Origin: Labedaea rhizosphaerae
GTDB lineage: Bacteria > Actinomycetota > Actinomycetes > Mycobacteriales > Pseudonocardiaceae
Length of the DNA: 64,000 nt
Assembly: GCF_004362825.1 (NCBI RefSeq)
Contig: NZ_SNXZ01000001.1
Coordinates: forward strand, 558,001-622,000
Direction: 5' to 3'
Shown here: piece after piece, positions 18,786-27,726 of the stretch
How the letters are laid out: the number at the start of each line of letters is the position of its first letter
Position numbering within the stretch: the stretch's first letter is position 1
The notes under the pieces: generated by a model
Database searches by the model: none
What the model was told of the DNA's origin: nothing
What the model saw: only the letters and a program-made list of their open reading frames with translations
Position numbers and translations under genes: made by a program

Positions 18786-19259
18786 TCAGTCACCAGCGGC
18801 GGGCTTGACGTTCAGCATCGATCGCATCTCGTCCAGCAGCGCGCGCTGGTAGCGCTCGACGACCTCGAGCTCCTCCAGGGTGAACTGCTCCATCACCTTG
18901 CGCATGGTGTCGACGACCCCGCTGAACAGGTGCGCGAAGCGTTCGGGGTCCTCCTGGGACACCTCGATGAGGACCTTGCGCCGGTCGTAGGGGTCCCGCA
19001 CGCGGCGGACGAACCCCCGCCGCTCCAGCCGGTCGATCACGCCGGTGACCGCGCCGGTGGACAGGCCGGAGAGCTCGGCGAGCCGGCCCGCGGTGATCGG
19101 CTCCTCGGCACGCATGGCCAGGTCGAGGCACTTGTGGTCGGTGCCGGAAAGCCCCATCTGCTCGGCGATGCGGGTGTGGAACATCACAGTCAGCGTGCTG
19201 CTTTCCCGGCCCAGTTCGCCGAAGCGCGCGAACAGGTCGGCAGGGATGTCGCTTGACAT
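18786..19259 (-). CDS. MarR-family repressor
   Basis: A 157-residue winged-helix regulator: TDHKCLDLAMRAEEPITAG, recognition helix LSTGAVTGVIDRLERRGFV, and wing VRDPYDRRKVLIEVS with the family Asp-x-Arg-Arg motif. Flanking helices form the dimer and ligand pocket. It is divergent from a 14-helix drug-type exporter with a three-part repeat between the two, so it most likely represses both itself and the exporter until a drug-like ligand binds. Confidence 0.9.
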   Translation of the reverse strand: MSSDIPADLFARFGELGRESSTLTVMFHTRIAEQMGLSGTDHKCLDLAMRAEEPITAGRLAELSGLSTGAVTGVIDRLERRGFVRRVRDPYDRRKVLIEVSQEDPERFAHLFSGVVDTMRKVMEQFTLEELEVVERYQRALLDEMRSMLNVKPAAGD

Positions 19260-19289
19260 GCGGCCACACTCCTTCTACCGTCCAAGCAT

Positions 19290-19310
19290 CTTAGTTCCTA
19301 AGAGACTTAG
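19290..19310. promoter_or_regulatory. Probable MarR operator with three half-sites
   Basis: CTTAG (19290), CTAAG (19298) and CTTAG (19306) occur at 8-base intervals, so the middle half-site forms an inverted repeat with each neighbour. The site lies 31 bases from the MarR start and 46 bases from the MFS start. MarR dimers usually bind such short inverted repeats over the promoter. Confidence 0.7.
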
Positions 19311-19356
19311 ACCGTCATTCACTCTTCACTAGAGACATGATACCTGGGGGTGCCAC

Positions 19357-20979
19357 ATGGACCAGTCGTCTTACTCAAGAAGGTGGCTAGCGCTCACCGT
19401 CCTGCTCGTCGCGAGCTTCATGGACCTGCTGGACACCACGATCGTCAACGTCGCGCTGCCGGCGATCCGGTCCGACATCGGTGCGTCCTATACAGAGGTG
19501 CAGTGGGTGGCCGCGGGCTACACGCTGGCGTTCGCGGTCGGCCTGATCACCGGCGGGCGGCTCGGCGACCGCTACGGCCGCAAGCGGATCTTCCTGCTCG
19601 GCATGGCCGGGTTCACGGCGTTCTCCACGCTCTGCGGGGTCGCGCCGAACCCGGAGACGCTGGTCGCCGCGCGCGTGCTGCAAGGGCTGTCGGCGGCGAT
19701 GATGGTGCCGCAGGTGTTGTCCACGCTGTTCGCGATCTTCCCGCCCAAGGAACGGACCGCGGCGGGCGGGCTCTTCGGTGGCATCGGCGGGCTCGCGGCC
19801 CTCGTCGGACCGCTGCTGTCCGGTCTGCTCATCGACGGTGACCTGTTCGGGCTCGGCTGGCGGGCGATCTTCCTGGTCAACGTGCCGGTGGGGGTCGTGG
19901 CGATGATCGCGGCGATCGTGATCGTGCCGGAGACCCGCTCGCCGAACCCGCTGCGGCTGGACCTGCCCGGCGTCGCCTTGCTCAGCGCGGCGATGTTCGC
20001 CATCGTCTTCCCGTTGGTGCAGGGCCGCGAGCTCGACTGGCCCGTGTGGACCTTCGTGCTGATGGCGGTCGGCCCGGTGCTGGTCGGGGTGTTCGTCTGG
20101 CACGCCCGGCGGCGCGAGGCACGCGACCAGGCGCCGCTGGTGCCGATGAAGCTGTTCAAGGACCGGCACTTCGCGATCGGGCTGTCGATGGGCGCGGTGT
20201 TCTTCGCGGCGATGAGCGCGTTCTTCCTGACCTTCACCCTCGCCCTGCAGATCGGGCTCGGGTTCACGCCGTGGCGCGCCGGCCTGATCACCCTGCCGTT
20301 CTCGGTGGGCTGCGGGATCGCCATCGGGGTGGCCAGCAAGCTGGTCGAGCGGTTCGGCGGCCGGGTCGCGACGGTGGGCGCGGTGGTGATGGCCGCGGGT
20401 GCCGTCGGCGCGAGCTACACGCTGGCGGGCGACTTCGACGCCGGGTTCTGGGCGCTGATGCCGTGGATGCTGCTCGGCGGGGTCGGCATGGGCGGCATCA
20501 TCGGCCCGATCTTCGCGCTGGCCACGGCGGGCGTCGGCGGCCAGGAGGCGGGCGCGGCGTCCGGGACGATGAACGCGGTCAACCAGCTCGGCGGCGCGAT
20601 CGGGGTCGCGGTGCTCGGCGTCCTGTATTTCGGGATGCTGCCGGGGCAGGCGGCCACGTCCTATGACGCGGTCGTGACCGGACCCGCTGCGGCGCAAGCG
20701 AAGGCCTGTTTCGTCGACCGCGTGACCGCGAAGGACCCGCTGCAGCTCCCGGCCAGTTGCATCGGCGTCCCGCAGATTCGGGACACCAGTCCGATCAGGA
20801 CCGCAACTGCGGACACTTTCACCGCGACGCTCGTGCACACCTGCTGGTACGTCGCGGGTGCGCTGGTGCTGGTCGCCGTGCTGAGCCTGTGGTTGCCGCG
20901 CCGCGGGGCCAACGCCACGCAGCCCGGGCCGGTCCGTTCGGACGGGGACACCAAGGATTTCGCGACTACCCTGGCGTGA
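19357..20979 (+). CDS. DHA2-type (EmrB/QacA) MFS drug exporter
   Basis: A 540-residue membrane protein with about 14 helices. Helix 1 reads SFMDLLDTTIVNVALPAI with the family D-x-T motif, loop 2-3 is GGRLGDRYGRKRIF (motif A), and helix 5 carries GPLLSGLLID, a motif C-like stretch. These features identify proton-driven multidrug exporters. Near the C-terminus a loop with two cysteines (KACFVDRVTAK and PASCIGVPQ) lies outside the membrane. GGGGG precedes the ATG. Its TGA is followed with no gap by the GTG of moaA, so the exporter and moaA should share an mRNA. Confidence 0.9.
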   Translation: MDQSSYSRRWLALTVLLVASFMDLLDTTIVNVALPAIRSDIGASYTEVQWVAAGYTLAFAVGLITGGRLGDRYGRKRIFLLGMAGFTAFSTLCGVAPNPETLVAARVLQGLSAAMMVPQVLSTLFAIFPPKERTAAGGLFGGIGGLAALVGPLLSGLLIDGDLFGLGWRAIFLVNVPVGVVAMIAAIVIVPETRSPNPLRLDLPGVALLSAAMFAIVFPLVQGRELDWPVWTFVLMAVGPVLVGVFVWHARRREARDQAPLVPMKLFKDRHFAIGLSMGAVFFAAMSAFFLTFTLALQIGLGFTPWRAGLITLPFSVGCGIAIGVASKLVERFGGRVATVGAVVMAAGAVGASYTLAGDFDAGFWALMPWMLLGGVGMGGIIGPIFALATAGVGGQEAGAASGTMNAVNQLGGAIGVAVLGVLYFGMLPGQAATSYDAVVTGPAAAQAKACFVDRVTAKDPLQLPASCIGVPQIRDTSPIRTATADTFTATLVHTCWYVAGALVLVAVLSLWLPRRGANATQPGPVRSDGDTKDFATTLA

Positions 20980-22035
20980 GTGACAGCCATCGATCTCGGC
21001 ATGCCGGCCGTCCCGGCCGAGGAACCTGGTCAGCGCCCGGACACCCGGGCGCTGATCGACTCGTTCGGGCGGGTGGCCACCGATTTGCGGGTGTCCCTGA
21101 CCGACCGGTGCAACCTGCGCTGCACCTACTGCATGCCCGCCGAGGGCCTGGACTGGATGCCCAGCGACCAGGTCCTCACCGACGAGGAGTTGCTGCGGCT
21201 GATCCGCATCGCGGTGACCGAACTGGGCATCACCGACATCCGCTTCACCGGCGGGGAACCGTTGCTGCGCAAGGGGATCACCGAGATCATCGCGCGCACG
21301 GCCGCGCTGGCGCCGCGCCCGACGATCTCGGTGACGAGCAACGGCATCGGTCTGGCCAAGCGCGCCGTGGAGCTCAAGGAAGCCGGTTTGGACCGGGTCA
21401 ACATTTCGCTGGACACCATCGACCGCGAGCTGTTCGCGTCGATGACCCGGCGGGACCGGCTCCCCCACGTGCTCGCCGGACTGGCCGCGGCCCGCGAGGC
21501 GGGGTTGTCGCCGGTGAAGGTGAACACGGTCCTGTTGCGCGGGGTCAACGACGACGAAGCCGTGCCGCTGCTGCGGTTCTGCGTCGAGCACGGCTACCAG
21601 TTGCGGTTCATCGAGCAGATGCCGCTGGACGCCCAGCACGGCTGGAACCGCGCGAACATGGTGTCCGCCAACGAGATCCTCGACAAGCTGAGCGCCGCGT
21701 TCACCCTCACGCCGAGCCCGCGCAAGCGTGGCGCGGCACCGGCCGAGCGGTGGTTGGTGGACGGCGGACCGGCGGAGGTCGGCGTGATCGCGTCGGTGAC
21801 CCGGCCGTTCTGCGAGGCGTGCGACCGGACCCGGCTGACCGCCGACGGCGCGCTGCGGTCGTGCCTGTTCAGCCAGGTGGAAACCGACCTGCGCGGGCCG
21901 CTGCGCGCGGGGGCCGACGATGACGAGATCGCGGGGCTGTGGCGTGGCGAGATGTGGCGCAAGCTCGCCGGGCACCAGATCAACGAGGCGGGCTTCGCGC
22001 AGCCCATCAGGCCCATGAGCGCCATCGGAGGGTGA
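20980..22035 (+). CDS. moaA: GTP 3',8-cyclase, first enzyme of molybdopterin synthesis
   Basis: A 351-residue radical-SAM enzyme that, with MoaC, turns GTP into cyclic pyranopterin. The SAM-binding cluster motif is CNLRCTYC (C-x3-C-x2-C) and the second cluster near the C-terminus is FCEACDRTRLTADGALRSC. RFTGGEPLLRKGI is the SAM-contact segment, and the last two residues are Gly-Gly, as needed for activity in MoaA. The GTG start directly abuts the stop of the MFS gene. It is the orthologue in place of mycobacterial moaA2. Confidence 0.95.
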   Translation: MTAIDLGMPAVPAEEPGQRPDTRALIDSFGRVATDLRVSLTDRCNLRCTYCMPAEGLDWMPSDQVLTDEELLRLIRIAVTELGITDIRFTGGEPLLRKGITEIIARTAALAPRPTISVTSNGIGLAKRAVELKEAGLDRVNISLDTIDRELFASMTRRDRLPHVLAGLAAAREAGLSPVKVNTVLLRGVNDDEAVPLLRFCVEHGYQLRFIEQMPLDAQHGWNRANMVSANEILDKLSAAFTLTPSPRKRGAAPAERWLVDGGPAEVGVIASVTRPFCEACDRTRLTADGALRSCLFSQVETDLRGPLRAGADDDEIAGLWRGEMWRKLAGHQINEAGFAQPIRPMSAIGG

Positions 22036-22036
22036 G

Positions 22037-22360
22037 TTGACCAACGACGTCTATTCGCCCGAGCCCGGCGCTTCGCGGGCGCCGAGCGGGGACGAGGGGG
22101 GAACCGGCCTCGTCGTCCGCGTGCGGTACTTCGCGGGGGCACGCGCGGCGGCCGGGACGGCCGAGGAGAGCGTCCAGCTGCCCGTCGGGTCGACGGTGCA
22201 CGACGCGGTGGCGGCGATGCGGGCACGGCACGGCGAGGGCCTGTCACGGGTGCTCGCCGCGTCCAGCTTCCTGGTCGACGGTGTAGCTGTGCGTGACCGG
22301 TCCGTCGTGCTTTCCGACGGGTCCGGGCTGGACGTTCTGCCGCCCTTCGCGGGCGGCTGA
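22037..22360 (+). CDS. moaD: MoaD, small subunit of molybdopterin synthase
   Basis: A 107-residue protein. After a ~25-residue nonconserved leader comes a ubiquitin-like fold: VVRVRYFAGARAAAGTAEES, then TVHDAVAAMRARHGEGLSRV, ending in DVLPPFAGG. The terminal Gly-Gly is adenylated, thiocarboxylated and used as sulfur donor with MoaE. The TTG start was chosen because GGAGGGTGAG lies just before it and it follows the moaA stop by one base; no ATG or GTG in frame would keep the first strand. Confidence 0.9.
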   Translation: MTNDVYSPEPGASRAPSGDEGGTGLVVRVRYFAGARAAAGTAEESVQLPVGSTVHDAVAAMRARHGEGLSRVLAASSFLVDGVAVRDRSVVLSDGSGLDVLPPFAGG

Positions 22361-22627
22361 GGCCGCCATGAGGCCGCCGCAGTGCCGACCCGATCGGCCG
22401 AACGGTCCCGTGAACTGCATGATGCAGCTCTCACTTAGCGTGAATAATCTCGGTAAAGACACGGCCCGGTAACAGCCCGGTTCGCCACTTTGACCAGCGA
22501 AAAGGGCTGCAATCGTCCGAAGTGGCCGGACGTTACTGTGACCGTCGTCACCACCCGGTTCGATTTCATATCCCCCGTTTCGTTACGTACCGTCGCTTCT
22601 TGGTTGGCCCCGAACCAACCACGCATT
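22361..22627. promoter_or_regulatory. Non-coding stretch carrying the probable rpf promoter
   Basis: No gene is seen here. It separates moaD from the rpf leader and is locally AT-richer (for example around 22435-22460 and 22555-22600). It must contain the promoter for the structured rpf leader; no unambiguous -35/-10 pair could be chosen. Confidence 0.4.
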
Positions 22628-22800
22628 ACCCGGTGCCCTTAGCGCCGAGCCCTGTCCGAAGGGCGCCGGGTCGAAACGAACCCCCGAGTGAAAGCAACTT
22701 CCGGACAGGGGCGAGGGACCTAGGCGAACGCACCCCGTGTGCGTTCTGTAGCCAGGGATGTCGGCGACAGCCGGCCGGGCCACCCGAGGCCCGCCCGCCA
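22628..22800 (+). ncRNA. Probable cyclic-di-AMP (ydaO-type) riboswitch in the rpf leader
   Basis: The leader of the rpf gene is strongly structured. CCCTGTCCG at 22650-22658 pairs perfectly with CGGACAGGG at 22702-22710, enclosing GGGCGCCGGGTC and CCCCCGAG segments. A second hairpin is AACGCAC/GTGCGTT at 22727-22733/22739-22745. The segments GCGCCGAGCC and ACAGGGGCGAGGGACC resemble ydaO-class conserved stretches. Known biology: cyclic-di-AMP riboswitches control rpf-type cell-wall hydrolase genes in Streptomyces and relatives. The class was assigned by eye from position and partial motif match. Confidence 0.62.
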
Positions 22801-22815
22801 ACGCGTGCCGCGTGA

Positions 22816-23499
<684 letters not shown>

Positions 23500-23552
23500 C
23501 CCAGCGGTAATACCGCGAAAAGGCTGGTCCTGACGACCCAGCGATGAATACC

Positions 23553-23589
23553 AACAGCCCCACCGCCATCCCCCGGCGGTGGGGCTGTT
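23553..23589. terminator. Bidirectional terminator between rpf and mog-moaE
   Basis: A perfect 15-base stem, AACAGCCCCACCGCC at 23553-23567 with its complement at 23575-23589, and a seven-base loop. It lies 54 bases after the rpf stop and also downstream of the convergent mog-moaE gene. No long T-run follows. Confidence 0.8.
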
Positions 23590-23754
23590 CGTTCACTACG
23601 AAACCCCGAGCCATTGGGTTTTCCCGAACCACCACGCCTCAAACATCGCAACCGCCGGCCAATGGGGAACGGAACGCAACCCAGCCACGGAAACCCACGA
23701 AACCGCAGGCCAAACAACGCAACCCAGCCATTTCCGGAAATTCCGGGGAGGCGG
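23590..23754. other. C/A-rich spacer with no gene
   Basis: About 165 bases with strong strand asymmetry: many C and A, few T on the plus strand, with CAACGCAACCCAGCCA-type words. Open frames here have no family resemblance. The composition recalls the upstream flank of the HNH element near 46,900, but the match is too loose to call a repeat copy. Confidence 0.4.
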
Positions 23755-24732
23755 CTACGGACAGTTGACCCATTCGTCGGTGCCGTCGGCGAAGGTCTGG
23801 TGCTTCCAGATGGGCAGCTGTGCCTTCACCTCGTCCACCAGCTCCGCGCACGCCACGAACGCCTCGCGCCGGTGCTCGGCCGCCACGGCCACCGCCAGGG
23901 CCACGTCGCCGACCTTCAGCGGCCCGATCCGGTGGCTCACGGCCACCGCCCGCAGGCCCGGGTGCCGCGCCCCCACCTCGGCGGCAACCCGCTCGACCAC
24001 CTCGGCCGCGCTCGGGTGCCCCGTGTAGTCCAGCGTCAGCACGTCGCGGCCGTGGTCGTGGTCGCGCACGGTGCCCGCGAACGTGACCACGGCGCCGGTG
24101 CCCGCGTCGCCCACCAGCACGGCGTGCTCGTCGACCGACAGCGGTTCCTCGGTCACCACGGCCCGGCGGAGCTGCGCGGGGCCCTGGAACCGCGGCGCGT
24201 CGTGTCCGTGCTGCGCAGCGTGGCCCCCGTGCTGCCCAGCGTGGTCACCCTGGCCGGGCCTGGGGTGGTCGACGCCCTTGAGCTGCTCGACGGCGTGGTC
24301 CAGCACGTCGGCGAGCACCCCGAGGCCGTCACGCACCCCGCCGGTCGAGCCGGGCAGGTTCACGACGAGGGTCCGCCCGGCCACCCCGGCGACCCCGCGC
24401 GACAGCACGGCCGTCGGCACCTTGGGCAGCCCGGCGGCCCGGACGGCGTCGGCGAGGCCCGGGACCTCGTAGTCCAGCACCGAGCGGGTCGCCTCGGGGG
24501 TGCGGTCCGTCGGGCTGATGCCGGTGCCGCCGGTCGTGACCACCACGTCCACGCCCTCGGCCACGGCGTCGCGCAGCGCGGCCGCGACCGGGTCACCGTC
24601 GGGCACGACGACCGGCTCGGGCACCGTGTACCCGCGTTCGGCGAGCCAGGCGGCGATCACCGGGCCGGTGCGGTCCTCGTACACGCCGGCCGACGCGCGG
24701 TTCGACGCCGTGATCACCCGAGCGACGCTCAT
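23755..24732 (-). CDS. Fusion of molybdopterin adenylyltransferase (Mog/MoaB) and MoaE
   Basis: A 325-residue two-domain protein. Residues 1-155 form a MoaB/Mog domain (ITASNRASAGVYEDRTGP, then VVVTTGGTGISPTDRTPEAT), which activates molybdopterin with ATP. Residues 158-178 are a Gly/His/Gln-rich linker (HAGQHGGHAAQHGH). Residues 185-325 form MoaE (FAGTVRDHDHGRDVLTLDY, ending VKAQLPIWKHQTFADGTDEW with the two catalytic lysines), the large subunit of molybdopterin synthase. In mycobacteria these are separate genes mog and moaE2 in the same order. The ATG overlaps the moaC stop as ATGA. Confidence 0.9.
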   Translation of the reverse strand: MSVARVITASNRASAGVYEDRTGPVIAAWLAERGYTVPEPVVVPDGDPVAAALRDAVAEGVDVVVTTGGTGISPTDRTPEATRSVLDYEVPGLADAVRAAGLPKVPTAVLSRGVAGVAGRTLVVNLPGSTGGVRDGLGVLADVLDHAVEQLKGVDHPRPGQGDHAGQHGGHAAQHGHDAPRFQGPAQLRRAVVTEEPLSVDEHAVLVGDAGTGAVVTFAGTVRDHDHGRDVLTLDYTGHPSAAEVVERVAAEVGARHPGLRAVAVSHRIGPLKVGDVALAVAVAAEHRREAFVACAELVDEVKAQLPIWKHQTFADGTDEWVNCP

Positions 24733-25208
24733 CGATCCTCCTTGCGGGTCCAGCTGCCGGTCTTGCCGCCCTCTTTGCGCTCCACGCGTACGGCGTCGAG
24801 CACGGCGTCCGGATCGACGGCCTTGATCATGTCGTGCACGGTCAGGCCCGCGACGGCCACCGCGGTCAGCGCTTCCATCTCCACGCCGGTGCGGTCGTTG
24901 GTGCGCACGGCGGCGGTGATGCGGACCTCGGTCTCCCCCAGCTCGAGGTCGAGCTCGACCCCGGAGATCGCGATGGGGTGGCACAACGGGATCAGGTCCG
25001 GCGTGCGTTTGGCGCCCATGATCCCGGCGATGCGCGCGGCCCCCAGCGCGTCGCCCTTGGGCAGGCGCTCCGCGTCGAGCAGCGCGATGACCTCGGCGGT
25101 GGTGCGCACGACGCCGGTCGCGACGGCCGTGCGCGCGGTGGTCTGCTTGCCGGAGACGTCGACCATCCGGGCGGCGCCGGAGGCGTCCACATGGCTCAAT
25201 TCACCCAC
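24729..25208 (-). CDS. moaC: Cyclic pyranopterin monophosphate synthase
   Basis: A 159-residue enzyme completing cyclic pyranopterin formation after MoaA. Conserved blocks: SHVDASGAARMVDVSGKQTT, MGAKRTPDLIPLCHPI with the active-site Lys and His, GVEMEALTAVAVAGLTVHDM, and KAVDPDAVLDAVRVERKEGG near the C-terminus. The GTG start fits the family N-terminus; longer readings overlap the divergent oxidoreductase gene. It is coupled to the mog-moaE fusion by an ATGA overlap. Confidence 0.93.
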   Translation of the reverse strand: MGELSHVDASGAARMVDVSGKQTTARTAVATGVVRTTAEVIALLDAERLPKGDALGAARIAGIMGAKRTPDLIPLCHPIAISGVELDLELGETEVRITAAVRTNDRTGVEMEALTAVAVAGLTVHDMIKAVDPDAVLDAVRVERKEGGKTGSWTRKEDR

Positions 25209-25266
25209 GTACCGATGGTAGAGAACTCCGTCGCCGATCTCTTCGGCGGCGAGCAGAATCGCCACC

Positions 25267-26076
25267 ATGAAGATCGGCATCATCCTTGGCAACGGCCACA
25301 CCCCGCACCCCGGCGAGCTCGGCCGCGCGGTCGAGCAACGCGGCTTCGAGTCCTTGTTCTACCCCGAGCACACCCACATCCCGGTGCGCAGCAAGCGCGC
25401 CGACGGCACGCCGACGCGGAACTACGCGCGCACGCAGGACCCGTTCGTCGCGCTCGCCGCGGCCGCCGCGGTGACCTCCCACATCCTGCTCGGCACCGGG
25501 GTTTGCCTTGTGCCGCAACGGGATCCGTTCACCACGGCGAAGGCCGTGGCCACCCTCGACGACCTGTCCGGCGGTCGCGTGCTGCTCGGCGTCGGGGCCG
25601 GGTGGAACCGCGAGGAGATGGCCGACCATGGCACCGACCCGCGCACCCGGATGGCGCTGATGGCCGAGCGGGTCAAGGCGATGCGCGCGATCTGGACCGA
25701 GGACGAGGCGTCCTTCCACGGCGAGTTCGTCGACTTCGAGCCGGTCTGGGCCTGGCCCAAGCCGGCGCGCCCGGTGCCGGTCCTCGTCGGCGGCAACGGT
25801 CCGGGCACCGAGGACCGCGTCCTGGACTTCGGCGACGAGTGGATGCCCCAGTGCGGCCCGCTCGAGACCGTCGACGAACTGCGTGACCGCATCGCCCGGC
25901 TGCGCGACCGGGCCGGGCGGTACGTACCGGTCACCCTGTTCGGTGTGCCGCACAGGCGGGACCTGCTCGACCAGTTCACCCAGGCGGGCGTCGACCGCTG
26001 CCTGCTGCCGATCCAAGGTCCCGACACGGCCACCATCATGTCCACTCTGGACGCTCTGGTGCCGCTGCTCGGTTAG
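25267..26076 (+). CDS. LLM-class F420-dependent oxidoreductase
   Basis: A 269-residue luciferase-like TIM-barrel protein: MKIGIILGNGHTPHPGELG, ESLFYPEHTHIPV, HILLGTGVCLVPQRDPF, GGRVLLGVGAGWNREEM and PVLVGGNG. These segments line the deazaflavin site in actinobacterial F420 enzymes, a family that reduces or oxidises diverse substrates in the cytosol. The specific substrate is unknown. The stop shares bases with that of the convergent malic enzyme gene. Confidence 0.88.
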   Translation: MKIGIILGNGHTPHPGELGRAVEQRGFESLFYPEHTHIPVRSKRADGTPTRNYARTQDPFVALAAAAAVTSHILLGTGVCLVPQRDPFTTAKAVATLDDLSGGRVLLGVGAGWNREEMADHGTDPRTRMALMAERVKAMRAIWTEDEASFHGEFVDFEPVWAWPKPARPVPVLVGGNGPGTEDRVLDFGDEWMPQCGPLETVDELRDRIARLRDRAGRYVPVTLFGVPHRRDLLDQFTQAGVDRCLLPIQGPDTATIMSTLDALVPLLG

Positions 26077-27455
26077 GCGTGGGCCGCCTTGCGCACCGCG
26101 TCGGCCACGGCCGTGGCCACGGCCGGGTCGAACACGCTCGGCACGATGAACGACGGGTTGAGCCGGTCGCCGTCGACGACGTCCGCGACGGCGTCGGCGG
26201 CGGCCAGCAGCATCGCGTCGCTGATGCCGCGGGCCTGCGCGTCGAGCAGACCCCGGAACACGCCGGGGAACGCGAGCACGTTGTTGATCTGGTTCGGGTA
26301 GTCGCTGCGCCCGGTGGCGACGACGGCGGCGTGCTTCTGCGCCTCCATCGGGTCGACCTCGGGGTCGGGGTTGGCCAGGGCGAACACCACCGCGCGGTCG
26401 GCCATCGTCGCGACCTGCTCGGCCCCGAACAGGTTCGGGGCGGACACGCCGATGAACACGTCCGCACCGACCAGGGCGTCGTGCAACCGGCCGGTCATGC
26501 CCTCGCGGTTGGTGGTGTCGGCGATCGAGCGCAGGTTGTCGTCGAGGTCGTCGCGACCCTGGTGCACGATGCCGTTGACGTCCACGGCGATCACGTCGCC
26601 CGGGTTCTTGTGCAGCAGCAGCCGGATGATCGCCGACCCGGCGGCGCCGACCCCGCACACGACGATCTTGCAGTCCTCGATCTGCTTGTCCACCACGCGC
26701 AACGCGTTGCGCAGCGCGCCGACCACCACGATCGCGGTGCCGTGCTGGTCGTCGTGGAAGACCGGGATGTCCAGCTTCTCGCGCAGCCGCGCCTCGATCT
26801 CGAAGCAGCGCGGCGCGGCGATGTCCTCGAGGTTGATCCCGCCGTAGACCGGCGCGATCAGCTCGACCGCGCGGATGATCTCCTCGGTGTCCTGGGTGTC
26901 CAGGCACACCGGCCACGCGTCGACGCCCGCGAACTTCTTGAACAGCGCGGCCTTGCCCTCCATCACCGGCAGCGCCGCCGCCGGGCCGAGGTTGCCCAGG
27001 CCGAGCACGGCGGAGCCGTCGGTCACCACGGCGACCGTGTTGCGCTTGATGGTCAGGCGCCGCGCGTCCTCCGGGTTGGCCGCGATCGCCTCGCAGACCC
27101 GGGCCACGCCGGGGGTGTACGCGCGGGAGAGGTCGTCACGGTTGCGCAGGGCGACCTTGGAGTTGACCTCGATCTTGCCGCCGAGGTGGATCAGGAACGT
27201 CCGGTCGGAGACCTTGCGGACCGCGACGCCGGGCAGCGCCTCGAGCGCGTCGGTGATGTCCTTCGCGTGGTTGGCCGACACCGCGTTGCAGCTGATGTCG
27301 ACCACGATCCGGTCGGCGTGCGACTCGACGACGTCGAACGCGGTGATCACGCCGCCGACGCGGCCGATCGCGCCGGTCAGGTCGCCCGCGGCGCTGGCGG
27401 ACGGGGGTGCCTCCACCCGGACGGTGATCGAGTAACCAGGGCCGGGCACGGGCAT
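26073..27455 (-). CDS. NAD-type malic enzyme with N-terminal ACT domain
   Basis: A 460-residue enzyme. Residues 1-80 are an ACT-like regulatory domain ([19 protein letters not shown]). The catalytic part contains [15 protein letters not shown] with the general-acid Tyr, [19 protein letters not shown] with the catalytic Lys, [14 protein letters not shown] and [10 protein letters not shown] for the metal, and the dinucleotide fold [16 protein letters not shown]. It decarboxylates malate to pyruvate, linking the TCA cycle with gluconeogenesis. The ACT domain suggests amino-acid feedback, an inference. NAD preference is the family default and was not verified. Confidence 0.9.
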   Translation of the reverse strand: MPVPGPGYSITVRVEAPPSASAAGDLTGAIGRVGGVITAFDVVESHADRIVVDISCNAVSANHAKDITDALEALPGVAVRKVSDRTFLIHLGGKIEVNSKVALRNRDDLSRAYTPGVARVCEAIAANPEDARRLTIKRNTVAVVTDGSAVLGLGNLGPAAALPVMEGKAALFKKFAGVDAWPVCLDTQDTEEIIRAVELIAPVYGGINLEDIAAPRCFEIEARLREKLDIPVFHDDQHGTAIVVVGALRNALRVVDKQIEDCKIVVCGVGAAGSAIIRLLLHKNPGDVIAVDVNGIVHQGRDDLDDNLRSIADTTNREGMTGRLHDALVGADVFIGVSAPNLFGAEQVATMADRAVVFALANPDPEVDPMEAQKHAAVVATGRSDYPNQINNVLAFPGVFRGLLDAQARGISDAMLLAAADAVADVVDGDRLNPSFIVPSVFDPAVATAVADAVRKAAHA

Positions 27456-27472
27456 CGGGTTCGCTCCAGCGA

Positions 27473-27655
27473 CTACTTGTTGATCTCGGTTACCGGGTGT
27501 TCGTAGCCGAGCTGCTCCACCGGCAGCGGGAACTCCAGGTCGCCGAACGGGGACATCGAGCCGGCCACGTCGGCGCGGAGCTCGTTGACCACGTGGTCGT
27601 CCGGGGACTTCGCCGGCCAGGTGGGGTCGATCCTGTGCGAGAGGTCCTTCGCCAC
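27473..27655 (-). CDS. Small conserved-type hypothetical protein
   Basis: A 60-residue acidic, tryptophan-poor protein (MAKDLSHRIDPTWPAKSPDD to EHPVTEINK) with no membrane segment. I do not recognise a family. It sits 17 bases upstream of the malic enzyme start on the same strand, has a natural AGGACTC-type spacing before its ATG, and its codon third positions are G/C-rich like real genes here, so it is probably expressed with malic enzyme. Confidence 0.6.
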   Translation of the reverse strand: MAKDLSHRIDPTWPAKSPDDHVVNELRADVAGSMSPFGDLEFPLPVEQLGYEHPVTEINK

Positions 27656-27726
27656 GAGTCCTCCAAGTCCTCACTGCTGCCGGATCGAGAGAATACCCGA
27701 CTCACCGTGCGTATACCGTGGTCAGG

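Noticed and set aside
23590-23754. Possible degenerate copy of the HNH flanking repeat
   Set aside because: Shares C/A-rich words such as AACAACGCAAC but cannot be aligned over more than about 40 bases; composition alone explains it.
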